DNA from: Pelomyxa schiedti
Taxonomy: Eukaryota; Evosea; Pelobiontida; Pelomyxidae
Direction: 5' to 3'
Length of the DNA stretch: 64,000 bases
Assembly (NCBI GenBank): GCA_020536535.1
Contig: JAHLWZ010000797.1
Coordinates: forward strand, 89,623 to 153,622
Part shown: positions 1-10,482 of the stretch, piece after piece
Position numbering within the stretch: position 1 is the first letter of the stretch
How the letters are laid out: every line of letters starts with the position of its first letter
The notes under the pieces: generated by a model
What the model saw: only the letters and a program-made list of their open reading frames with translations
Database searches by the model: none
What the model was told of the DNA's origin: nothing
Position numbers and translations under genes: made by a program

Positions 1-543
1 GGCATTGTTGGTACCGCCAGAGCCACTCGCCGCCGATGAAGAGGCAGAGGCAGAGGCAGAAGCGGCAGAAGCAGCCGCAGAACTTGTGGCGGCGGCGGCG
101 AGCTGCTCGCGGGGCAGAGGGAGCGGCCTGGTGACCACAGGCCCGCTGGGGGTGACGCCCCCATTTGGCGGCAGGACCGCGGGAGACAGGGGAGGAGACT
201 TCACGGTCGTTATTGGGGACGGCGGGGGGCTCCTGGCTGTGTGAGGGAGCGGGAGTTTGCGTATCCCGAAGGAGGACGGGAGGGCCGCGGAGGCTGAGGC
301 CGAGGCGGAGGGGGAGGAGGAGGGGGAGGCCTCACCCTTAGAAGAGACGGAGGACGAGGCTGCTGCGGCGGCCGCGGCGGCAGTGAACAGCTTGATGTAC
401 TCGGCCATCTTGGGGGACGTCCCGGGGCTCGCTGTCCTCACTGCGGGGTGGGAACTGGAGGTTGTAGTATTAGATACGGTCGCGCTAGACAGCGACGGCA
501 CCGGCGCCGGCGAGGGCGTGGCTCGCCTCCCACGCGTTGTCAT
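1..543 (-). CDS. N-terminal part of an unrecognised Ser/Ala/Pro-rich protein (runs off the left edge)
   Basis: Reading the minus strand from an ATG at 543, an open frame of about 180 codons continues without a stop to the window edge. An in-frame TGA lies about 10 codons upstream, which supports this start. The product begins with a Thr/Ser/Pro-rich stretch, then a short ordered-looking piece (MAEYIKLF, an internal Met at 408). Poly-Ala, poly-Ser and Pro-rich segments follow, including SPPPSP and LPLPRE. Alanine and serine runs of this kind also open other genes in this window. No catalytic motif is visible and the domain part must lie outside the window, so no function can be given. It is divergent from the TELO2 homologue, 177 bp away. 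Confidence is good that it is coding, none as to role. Confidence 0.6.
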   Translation of the reverse strand, partial: MTTRGRRATPSPAPVPSLSSATVSNTTTSSSHPAVRTASPGTSPKMAEYIKLFTAAAAAAAASSSVSSKGEASPSSSPSASASASAALPSSFGIRKLPLPHTARSPPPSPITTVKSPPLSPAVLPPNGGVTPSGPVVTRPLPLPREQLAAAATSSAAASAASASASASSSAASGSGGTNNA

Positions 544-720
544 CGCCAACGAACGAAAGTGTGTTGCTTCTGTTCAATCTCAAAGAGTCATCATGCTCAT
601 GGAAGGTCAGTACTCACTGTGACACCTTTCTAAAGGGGATTTGAGCGCTGATCACTATGCCGTTACTGGGGGGAGCAAACACTCTGAGGGTTGAATCTCA
701 GAAGAATTGAGAACAATAAA
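544..720. promoter_or_regulatory. Shared upstream region of a divergent gene pair
   Basis: These 177 bp separate the minus-strand start at 543 from the plus-strand TELO2 start at 721. Both promoters and 5' UTRs must fit here. No TATA-like element stands out to me. Confidence 0.4.
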
Positions 721-3700
721 ATGGACGACGAGCGGCAGGGTGACGAAGTTCTGAGGGGACTTCTTACGGAATTGAGAACCGAGAGGCAGGTAATTGGTGT
801 CAAGGGGGCGTTGGACAGGTTGGTGCAGTGGTGCGCCGGGCAAAGCGGATCGAAAAATGCGGATCTGTCTGGTGCCGTGTGGAGGTGGACTAAGATTGCC
901 GGAGATGCGACTTGTTGTTTGTTGCATGTGGTGTTGGTTGACTGGAGGGCATGCCTTACTGCAAGAGAGAGGAAGGCGCTCTTTGACGACTTGTTCAATG
1001 TTTGGATGTCACATTTGGGACTGTGGATTGGGTTGAATTCTGCAGCGATCTTGCCTGCGGAATTGACTTGTACAATTTCTTTCTTTTCTTTTTTTTCTCC
1101 GTCTAGAATGACGCACTTCTGTGACAGACAATCAAAGACAAGACATTATGGATTACCTTGTTGAACTTCTTCGTGGCTTCATCGGGGAAGAGAATACTGC
1201 CTCCGGCTCGCGCTTCTGTGGCTTGATTGAAGACCTCTTGACGCTAGACGATGCTGGAAAACTGTCTAAAAATCTGGATTCGGATGCGCTTTGGTCCCAT
1301 GTGTTAATGTGTATTGGCACCATTCCTACAAGGGTCTTTAACGTGATGAGTGAAAGGGCACCCCTCTTTGTTCAGAATAAGTCAGTTTGCCGCGCCTTGT
1401 AATTCCCTATAACTGGATGCAGGGAGTGGACGAGACGGATCAGTTTGCAGTGCTGTCTGCTTCTTAAAAAGTACAGCACCAGCCAAGCAAAGCCACAATT
1501 ATGTGTACTTGTTGGGAAAATACTTGGAAGACTCTGCCGGCTTGGATGCCCAGGCATGTTACCTACCTCTGTTTCTCTGGAGTTGTGAGTCTGGCCTCAT
1601 GTGATGGTGTGGTCTGCTTTTTGTCTTATCCCACTGTGCATGTGACCATTTTCTGAGCACGCACTAACTTGCATCTTCTCCCTTTCAAATGCACTACAAA
1701 GAGTGTGCAGCAGCGCCTATAATCAGTCTCCTTGAATCAAGTACACATAAAATCACTCTTTTGCCAGCAGTGCTGGAGCATGTACCGGACTCTGAGCTGG
1801 AAAACATCACGGGCGCTCTTCTTCTCCAATCACGTGGTAAAAAAAAATAGCAGGAACTTATTTGGGTGTAATTGCATGCAGAAACAACAAATGTGTCACT
1901 CACTGAAGCTCTATCTCAGTTACGGGACCGCAAGCACTTCAAATTCTTGCTTGTCAATAAGTTCACTCTAGTTCGAGTGTTTCCTATCAGTGTGATAAAG
2001 ATATTATGTGGGGTGATTATGAAGTGTGGTTTCATTCCTTTATCTCTGGAGGCTATACTTAAAGCTTGGAGCACATCCACATTTGTAACTCACTGCCCTC
2101 TTGAACAGCATGCTTGTAATCTCCCCCGTCTATCACCCTTCATGACTGTTGACCTTTGTTCAGACATTAATTTCCTTCTCCTTGAAATTATGCAACTTGC
2201 GCTGGAGAGTGAGGTTACAGCGAGAATAGCTTTAATCTTAGAAGGCATACAAGTTCACATGTACAACTCCACTAGTGAAATAAAGATCATGGGTCTGGTG
2301 AGATCCCACCCTTCTCTCGTTTGGTCTAACACAAACAGAAAGTGGCTGAAGCTCTGTCAATCATAATGCATAAGCCAATTACTTTTTCAGAGCTTCACCG
2401 AGAAAAGGAGAGTGCCTCTAAGCCACCCTCCTCTGAGAGCAGCACTGTCAATACTCCTCTTGAACCAACTAATTCACCTGTGAGTAAGCCTTCTGCTGAT
2501 AACCATGAGAAACCCAAGCACAAAAAATGTTCCCTTTCTCTGTTGTAAAATGAAGTAACCAGCAACAAAAGTGATCGAGGTGGACCCAGATGAAGTTGTA
2601 AATCTTAGTGACCCAGGTATCCAATCTCATTTGGACTTTAATTAAACTAAATCAAATTCCAGAGTACGAAAGTGAGGAAGAAGATGGCCCTGCAGAGGAA
2701 GACCAAGGAAAACTGTGTTCAAATGGAGACGAGTTTCAGCCTTACGATCTGACTGATGACAAGTCGGACCTTGCACCTTTCAAGACCCCAAAGTCAGTCT
2801 TTTAGTTCCCCTTTGAAACTTTTGCATGGAAGCGTGCAAAGTAAATGAGCACCCAGGTATATTCGGCAAGCATACGCCCTTCTACAGGAGCACTCTGATG
2901 ACCTTGATGCCACCTTGGCGGCACTCAAATCTATTATTGCAATTTCAAAAGAGAAGCCACACGCACTAGGTTCCTCTGCAAAAACCCAAAGATCCATCAT
3001 TTTAATAATAAATAACCAGTGGAACTTGCTGAGAAGCTCACAATGGCCGTTCTTCACGTTAGTAACAAGTGGAGTTGCCCGGAAATCAAGCCATTGAGAA
3101 ACCAGGCCCTTCTTTCACTTGCTGTAATGTGTCCCGATGTGACTCCTGGGTTTGTTTTGCGTTCACCTTGATCCATCTCACCCCCTACCAGCGTCCTTGT
3201 ATCTCTTTTTTACAACTCGTCAAGCACTAATTATGACCGAGAAATTATTCTCACAACCCTCAGCGACGCTGCTGACCAACTCAGTGGCAGCCAGAAGGTA
3301 CCTTAGGCATCACTCTTTTCCACTCCACCTGAACGTTTTCCAAATAATAGAAAGAGGCGCAATCAGCACCCCAAGCACCGCCTCGCCCATTAATTGAGGA
3401 AGTTGTACATGACAATAAACTCCCCACAGAGATGATAATTGGTCAATCAACACGAAGATGGCACAAGAAGCCATCCACACCTCCTGTTATCATACACAAT
3501 CAGCTCCTGCCTATTGTGCACCAAATTTTCTATCCTATGCTGCAAAATTATGATAAGCATATGTGTGTATACTGTGCCCATTCGTGGCCAAATTTAACTT
3601 CAAAGTAGACCTACATTGGACCTTCTTTCAGAAGGTGCACTTCTATCCCACTTTACCCTAGTAATGGGAAACATCCTTTGCAATTCAGGTTAGTACTTGA

Positions 3701-4577
3701 TTTTTTTTGTTGTCTCCTAAACTATGACCACTAGAAAACTCTCCCAGTTTTGTTCACATGTGCCTGTGTATGCTTGATTTCCTCTATGCTATACACAGGC
3801 ACAAAGAACCTTCTGTAAGACGCTGCATACTTGTTACTCTACACAGGTGGGAAAATTTCAACTTTTATGCTTTTAATTCTTGATGCAGGATTTTGTGCCT
3901 TTGCTCCCCTCGGGTGATTGCCACAGAATTGTCACGTAAACTCGGCCCTTTTGAGCCATGGCTTCAAGGTGGGAAGGGATAAACAAACTGATGGCACTAC
4001 TAATATACACTCAGATGTCACAAATCCAACTACAGGGGACCCTGATCCCGATTGTTGCTTTTTTGCTACCAAAGTTCTTGGTGTATTGGAGGCCAAACTT
4101 CATGTATTAGTGCGAGCACCAGACACTGATTCACTTTGACCACAGTTTTGGATCCATTTTTCTAATTCATACAATAATTGGCGCCAATCCCCGGCATTTA
4201 CGAACTCTTAGCACCTCAATTCCTATGTACAAATTATAACATAAAATCGAGGAAATGCAGCAGAAGGAAATGGCTGACATTGCAGTGCTGTTGACAGAGC
4301 TTGGTGTGAGACCGAACTTTTTTGAGTTGTGGTTTGTTCTCATCCAACAAAAGAAAAGAAACAATCTCGGTTGTTGCAATGTGAAGAGATGCTTCTACAA
4401 GCAAACAAGGCTCTGGATCTTGGCGTGTCAGTTCTTGTTGCGGCCACTCAAGCCATGTGGGACGAGATTTGCGGTGACAAGCCCAAACCTGATGAAATGG
4501 GAAACCCAGCGATCCAACCAACCAAGGTTGTACCACCTCCCTCATCCTCCAATCTCGCCCAATCCGTGGAAGAGTGA
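721..4577 (+). CDS. TELO2: TELO2/Tel2 homologue (TTT-complex HEAT-repeat protein)
   Basis: Tel2/TELO2 works with TTI1 and TTI2 in an HSP90-linked complex that stabilises PI3K-like kinases (TOR, ATM, ATR families). The gene is split into many exons by short introns. The first exon starts at ATG 721 (MDDERQGDEVLRGLL). The diagnostic part is around 2,660-3,300. An acidic linker is followed by PYDLTDDKSDL, corresponding to the vertebrate PYDMSGD motif. Next come an xxYxR-like exon with a helical repeat (LAEKLTMAVLHVSNKWS, NQALLSLAVMCPD) and YDREIILTTLSDAADQLS, matching the family's 'MDILDVLTLAAQELS' region. The C-terminal exons are helical (EMLLQANKALDLG) and end at the TAG ending 4577. Residues between 3,400 and 4,250 are pieced together with less certainty. 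The neighbours are not functionally linked. The family call is strong; exact exon borders are not. Confidence 0.8.
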
Positions 4578-4717
4578 CATGCCCCACAAACATCCAATAC
4601 CCCGAAAGCCGCCAAACAGGCGGTTTTTTTCATTTCAAATAAACAGCAAACGGCGAACAAGCCAAGGAGGCCACACAAAACATTCGAAACCAAACCAAAC
4701 AAAGTTTCAAATAAACA

Positions 4718-7019
4718 ATGAGTACAGAAGCCCCACCAAGCACCGTTTGTGCTACTTCGACGTGCTCTGCCACAGCAACTAGCGCGTCTGCATCTGCGTC
4801 TGCGTCTGCGTCGGCGTCGGCGTCGGCGACGCACGTTGGTGCTAGTGTTCACGGCGACGCGAGTAGCAACGCGCCGCCACGTCATAGCGCCGATCTGCCA
4901 AAGACACTGAGACGTATTCAACTGCCACCTGGGAAGCCATGCAAGTTGTGTGAGCTGAGGTCACACGAGATTGTACTAATGGAGGTCTGTGGCACGCCCA
5001 CCCAACATTCACTAAAATTGTCTAACTGGCTTTTCCACCTGTTTTTTTTTTTTTTTTTTACCTCTAGAACTGCAAAGACAACAAAATCCTTCTTAGAATG
5101 AATCAAAGGCTGTCAATGATTGTGTTTGTTAATTGCGAGTATGTATTTTAGGAAACCTAATTCCTGTAAACAACACTCTCTTTAGAAATTGTATTGTGAA
5201 ACTTTTGGACTCTGCTCTTTTGACGTCTAGGACTACTCGCCTCATCAATTGCAGAAATTGTGAATTCGTGTTTGAGGGTATGTTCTTATTGTAAGGTCTT
5301 TTCTAACTAGGAAGGTAGATATCGATTCTCGTAAAGTAGAATGTTTTGGGTTACAAGAGAATCGGCTGGTTTTCATTGGTGACACTGTGTTGCTTGAGTC
5401 CCAAGTTGTTATTTTCCGTGATGGTCAGTGAATACAATCCTAGTTGATGACTTAACTCTTTGCTAGGGTGTGTAGGCAACCGGATTGCTACAGCAGAGAT
5501 AACCAGCAACGAGATCATTGATATCACTTATGATGTATCTTCCTTGTGGAGTACTCCAGTACGTAACAAAATACTAGATAGAGAAAGTTGTCGAAGTACC
5601 TCCTAGTGATAGTGACCAGTGGGTTGGTTACCTGGACCAAGCAAGAAATATCAATTTCGTTCGCTTGACCGAGTCTGGAGCCTTTAATCCGGTTGGTGAA
5701 GGTCTATTGTTATGGTCTAACTCAAATTTAGGTGGGTGCAGCTCATATTCAAAAACTCCTACCCTTCATACAAGCATCCCTTCCCGGAGATGATGCATTT
5801 AACCAGCCAACTGCCCGTGTCACAGCACAACAAATTCTTGATGCCCTAGAAGTGGTAGCCAAAGTTCCCAAGGTTGACGAGGAACTAATCAGTATGGCAT
5901 ACGATGCTGAAAGGAGAGAGTATCATGAACCGCTGGAATCTGTGAAAGCCAAAGTCTATATTAAAATATAATTCGCCACTTCTCAATCCTCTCTAGGCAA
6001 AGATTGTAGCTGATATGATACTGGCATCGAAGCATACAGTTGTGTATTCAGGTGCTGGCATAAGTACCAGCTCGGGTGGGTACAAGGCTTCTCAGTTAAC
6101 CATTTAAATGTACTTAAGGAATTGGCGATTTCCGGGGACCGACTGGCCTGTGGACTTGCCAAGATAAGGTAAATGCTTTTTTGTCTCCTTTACTTTATGG
6201 GTTATCAATGACAATCACTAGGGAATTCATGTTAAAAGTAAAACATACAAAGAAGTTGAACCAACGTATGCTCACTACGCCATTACTGCTCTGGCAAAGC
6301 GGCAGCTGGTGCATTTTATCTTCACCACAAATGTTGACGGGTTACATCTTCGCAGGTATCTTCAGTTTCATAGGTTTTATTGTTTTGATAACGTCACAGT
6401 GGTATGCCGATGCATATGGTTGTGGAAATTCATGGCTCTTGCTACAGGGAAGTTTGCAAGAATTGCAAAAAGGTCGAAATTCCAGTAATACTTGGAGACC
6501 TTATTTTCCCAAGGTGTTTATGCGGGACTACGATATCTGGAATGATTCCGTGCAATCTTACACAAACCATTGGACAGGGCGGTACTGCGACTTCTGTGGC
6601 GGCAATCTCCTAGATACCGGCGTTGCCTTCGGAGAAACATACAGAGACCCACTTGATGCAGTCAAATCTACCTACCACGCAAGGAAAGCCACACTGGCAA
6701 TAATTCTTGGCACCTCCATGAACGTCCAGAGCTCCGCATCCTACCCAGAAAAGGTACGTGACATTCTCCCATAACACAGCTCATTTACCAAAAACCACAG
6801 TGCCTTAGGAACAATGGACACATGGTTCTCGTCAACCTCCAGGCCACACCTTATGACGCAGTCATGCAACAAGAGGGCAATGTGCGTGTTTGGGCCCCCA
6901 TTGACCAGTTCCTCAGTCTTGTTGCCGAGCACCTGTCACTGGATGTTCCTATGATAACTGACATAAGACCTCAGTGGCATGAGCCTGAACCCCAGAAGGG
7001 TTGGTGTAACATACTTTAA
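4718..7019 (+). CDS. SIRT7-like (class IV) sirtuin with an N-terminal C-CAP/TBCC-like beta-helix
   Basis: This is an NAD-dependent protein deacylase of the SIRT6/7 branch. The catalytic half is assembled from exons between about 5,730 and 7,019. It shows the NAD loop GAGISTSSGIGDFRGPTGLW, the motif TTNVDGLHLRSG, the catalytic His in EIHGSC, a zinc module with CKNCKK and CDFCGG, LLDTGVAFGE and ILGTSMNV. The segment preceding the core (REYHEPLESVKAK) resembles SIRT7. The N-terminal half (4,718-5,700) is unusual. A Ser/Ala-rich leader is followed by short beta repeats with INCRNCEFVFEG, KVECFGLQENRLVFIG and VVIFRDG. This is the style of cyclase-associated-protein / TBCC C-CAP beta-helices. Catalytic residues look intact, so I expect an active enzyme. 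One intron splits the NAD-loop Gly codon (TCG G|GT...). The SIRT assignment is firm; the C-CAP reading is my inference. Confidence 0.85.
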
Positions 7020-7157
7020 GAGGGAGGGTTCCTACTGTAAACCCTTGATAACCACGGATACAACAGATTGGCCGTAGAACCGCTGTCATTCTAACCTCAC
7101 TCAGACTGAGGCAGGAAAAATACTAAAAGGATGGATTCACACCCAACAGATTTTTTT
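7020..7157. other. Convergent 3' intergenic gap
   Basis: This 138-bp space lies between the stop codons of the sirtuin (plus) and the DTW gene (minus). Both 3' UTRs must end in it or overlap. Nothing else is visible. Confidence 0.5.
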
Positions 7158-8376
7158 TTATTCTGTTGTCCTTGCTCCATCATGGGCCTTCTCTTCCTGG
7201 GAGGGTGTGGTAGTTGTGGAGATGGGTTCAGATGTGGTTGTGGTTTCACAGTTTGATGTTTGTTTTGTGGGGGATTGGTGTGTATCAGTTTCTGGAATTG
7301 GGAGGTGTTGAGAGTTGTCTTCTTTTTGCCTGGTTCCAACCTTTTTCTGCTTTGGCTTGAGCTTCCTCACTTTTGACAATTGGCCATGTCCTACTTGTAT
7401 ATCAACAAGCAGTCGGAATGGCTTCAAAACCGCATCAACAATGGAAGGGTTTTGGTCCAGTGCCGATACACAGAAGGCAACTGCTTCACATGTGGACAAA
7501 CCATTAGGAATCTCCTTCCGTATTCGATATTCAGATAGCGGTGGCTTGGCAAAGGCAACCTTTTTTTTTTCCTGGTGAGTAACAAATACCATTATGAAAT
7601 ATAGGTGTAAGGACCACACACCCTTCTCAGAGCTTTTAATTCGGGATTAAACCGAAGCAACCTGTCGGTCTGGTACCAAGTGCCATCCAGAACAAACAAA
7701 TTGAAGATGGAACTGTTGCTCACAGTGGTATCAATTATGTTGCCCGTCTCATGCTCTCTCAAGTCTGAATCTGTTGCATGGCAGAGACTCTCGGTGGATT
7801 GTGTTGTGTGATGTGATAGCTGCTGTTCCTCCGGTTGTGAGTTTGGTTGGGGCGGTGAATTTAGTGACAAGGAATCGAACTGCTCTGCGAGGATATTTGG
7901 CTCAATGGCCCCATCACCGGGGTACAAGAGGAGTGCATTTGGTTGTTTCATCAGTTCACAAACATGTGAAGGTAGAGAATGCAGGTGTCTTGTGACAAAT
8001 ACATCGACATATTTGAGTGCAAGTTGTATGAGGAATACTGTGTTTTTGCTGGATTTTGTTTCCACTGGATGCTGTGTAAGGAGTTAAATGGTGTACGAAA
8101 TCAACATTAGATATAGTTTTACACAACTGTTTAGAAAGGTGGTTTTACTTGCAGAATGAAAATATGCGTCCTAGTTTCTAAGGGCTCAGGAGGAAGTGCA
8201 CGACACAAACAAACGCTGATTGCCCGTCTTCATCCCGTTAAAAGAAGAAAGAATACAAAACAAAAGGGTTTTGTGTACTTGCACTTCCCACAAGTAGGTC
8301 TTTTGGGCTTGGGGGTGCTCGCGGCAGTGGTGGGCTCCGGCAGCGGGAGAGGGAGCTCAGGAGTTTCGTCTCCCAT
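7158..8376 (-). CDS. DTW-domain tRNA-uridine aminocarboxypropyltransferase
   Basis: DTW enzymes (TapT, DTWD1/2) transfer the aminocarboxypropyl group of SAM to uridine to make acp3U in tRNA. Four exons were placed: about 8376-8279, 8227-8150, from 8071 to near 7,620, and from near 7,571 to 7158. The start is MGDETPEL. The zinc-binding Cys signature CGKCKRAISVCLC (C-x2-C-x6-C-x-C) is rebuilt across intron 1 and agrees with the family spacing. It is followed by RALPPEPLETRTHIFILQHP, the DxTW motif as LDGTWYQTDRLLR, and SEYRIRKE with GLSTCEAVAF. All hallmark motifs are present, so it should be active. The tail is Thr/Ser/Gln-rich and probably disordered. Which of the two human paralogues it corresponds to is not clear. 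It shares a 56-bp promoter with HAT1. Confidence 0.88.
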
Positions 8377-8432
8377 CACGATCAAACGGGCAAGTTTCTC
8401 TCGATTTTTTCTTATTAAATTGTTGTCTGGGC
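8377..8432. promoter_or_regulatory. Very short bidirectional promoter (DTW gene / HAT1)
   Basis: Only 56 bp lie between the divergent ATGs of the DTW enzyme (8376, minus) and HAT1 (8433, plus). It includes a T-rich stretch around 8,405-8,411. Both transcripts must start here or within the opposite gene. Confidence 0.5.
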
Positions 8433-10225
8433 ATGGCCGACGGCGGGCTTGGGGCGATGTCGTTGTCGACAGCGTCGTGCACTACGACTACGCGGAGAGA
8501 CCCTTTTACTTGTGTGGCCAACGATGTCATTCACATGAAATTCGGTGTGTTGGCTGAGCGAGGATCGGATCCGGCTGTTTTTTTTTTTTCTTTTAACTTG
8601 CAATCTTGCATTGTGCAGTCAGAAGGAGGGAGGATATTGATGACGAGTCAACTACTTTCCACCCCGAGTACACACATCAAATTGTGAGCGAGGATCAGCA
8701 GATCAGAGGGTACAGTGACCTAAAAGTTTTGTTGTATTACACGCCGTCGGCTAGCACATGTTATTTTGCCGTGTCTTTTAGAGAGCGCACTTCTGGTTTT
8801 TTTTTTTCTTTTTTCTCCCCTCTCGCTTCTCACAGAATTTAGATGCGGTGGATATCTGGAACTTGATACGCCAAATAATGCCTGAAACTGCTCGTCTTGC
8901 CGGCAGTGTAGACGAATTTTTAGCAGTACCTTTCTTCTTTTGGAGTGTCACGTCACTTTTCCTCAGGCTGTAGAACAAGAGCAGATGGGTGGCAAATTCA
9001 AACCCCCAGGACACCAAGTCCACGAATACACATTTGCAAGAAATTCCACCCCCTTGACAACTTCTGATTCCTCCCACCAACTACCACCACCATCACCAAC
9101 AAAAATTCCGAGTCCCTCTGACGAAACATTTGCTGTTCATTTTTCATCAATTGCGGATGATCCCAAAGCTGTGGCATATCATAGTATAATTCAACCGTTT
9201 GTGCTCTGGTTTATTGATAATAGTAGCTTCATAAAGACTGAAGAACCCGGGTGGAGACTTTTCACAATGTAACCTTTTCCCTCCCACTAAAACTTCCAAA
9301 CATACTGCAGATTCAAAAAAACAGAGGGTTTAAAAGTTGGGGAATATTCTTATCAAATTATTGGATTTTCCACTGGCTACATGTTTTACCATCCATGGGG
9401 AAAAGCCCGCTTACGTGTAAGGTTGGCCACTAAGTTTTTGCTAATACCTAAAGTGCTGCTTTTCCCACAGCCAGTTCATGATTTTTCCGCCTTTTCAGCG
9501 CTCGGGGCATGCAAGTACCTATGCCGCCCTAAATGGCTGTAGCCTAACACACCACAGCACAGTTACTGCGCGCAATTTACAATGTTGTCAGAGCTGACCC
9601 AACAATTGTAGATGTCACAGTTGAAGGTATTAACAAGTCAATGAAACAAAAAATTGGAGTGGGTTGGGGTAACCACAACTTACACTTTAACCAATTTGAA
9701 GATGCCTCAGATGAGCTCACGTATCTTGTGCCAGTCTCATGTTCTTGTTCTTAATTTTATTTTTTGCAAAGCCGGGTTAGAGATTTACTGGACCTGCACG
9801 ACCTCCAGGAATCTGGCTTCTGGCCCGTACTGCAACAAGCACCAAAGCTTACCCGCGAGGCATATGCCACCCTGAGGGAGCGTTTAAAGCTCTGCTGGGT
9901 ATTCAAATAGTTTAGCATTACACACTAACCCCTTCCAATAAAGATACAAGCAAAGCGCTGTCACACTATCCTCAGACTGAAGTATGCCAAAGAGCAGCAT
10001 GACGAGTCTGTAAGCCGGCAGCTGCGCCTCTACTACAAGACAGTTTTGTACTGGACACTCAAACAACAACACACCAAGGGCAGCTCACAACAGACATCAC
10101 GCCGGTCACAGCAGAACACCGAGGCAACCACTGGTGAGAACTTAAAATTGCAGCTTCACCAAATGTGGCTAGAAGTGGAAAGAGAGTTCAATGAACTATT
10201 GGAAATCGTCCAATCAAAAATGTAG
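8433..10225 (+). CDS. HAT1: Histone acetyltransferase type B catalytic subunit (HAT1)
   Basis: HAT1 acetylates newly made histone H4 (K5/K12), usually with an RbAp46/48-type WD40 partner. After the start MADGGLGAMSL, the exons give the N-terminal HAT1 domain: STTFHPEYTHQIVSEDQQIR, then GYSDLKVLLYYTPSAST. This is followed by FVLWFIDNSSFIKTEEPGW, corresponding to human FLMWFIETASFID. The acetyl-CoA loop RVSQFMIFPPFQRSGHATQL is recovered by splicing AG|GTTGGC to CACAG|C and then A|GTACCT to CACAG|CA. It aligns with human RVSQMLILTPFQGQGHGAQL. VDVTVEDPSDELTYLR carries the conserved acidic EDP. The C-terminal helices end at the TAG at 10223-10225. All core motifs are intact. Length is close to the family norm. 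Confidence 0.9.
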
Positions 10226-10482
10226 AGGCATCTACAACCAATAGAAAAGTTCTATGTTCTTCGTCCATGGCGTCTTTAAACAACTGTAGCCCACGCTCAG
10301 GTTTTTCTGCCCGGGCCTGTTTACTCAAGCCCCTTTGGCTCCTTTTTCACTGGAACTGCGGAAACATTACCCGCAACTGTGTGCAATCTCCCCTTGGTTC
10401 GACCTGATTTTGAGACCCTGGAGTAGCTTTTTCGGCGGACATAGTTTGACCCCAAAATTGCAGGTGCGGCGCCCCGAAATTG
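10226..10482. other. Intergenic gap between HAT1 and the ankyrin-like gene
   Basis: These 257 bp hold the HAT1 3' end and the promoter of the next plus-strand gene. No feature is recognised. Confidence 0.4.

Noticed and set aside
4448-4921. Minus-strand frame with a run of about 13 arginines
   Set aside because: It is antisense to the Ser/Ala-rich leader of the sirtuin gene (GCGTCTGC-type repeats) and has no domain; a shadow.
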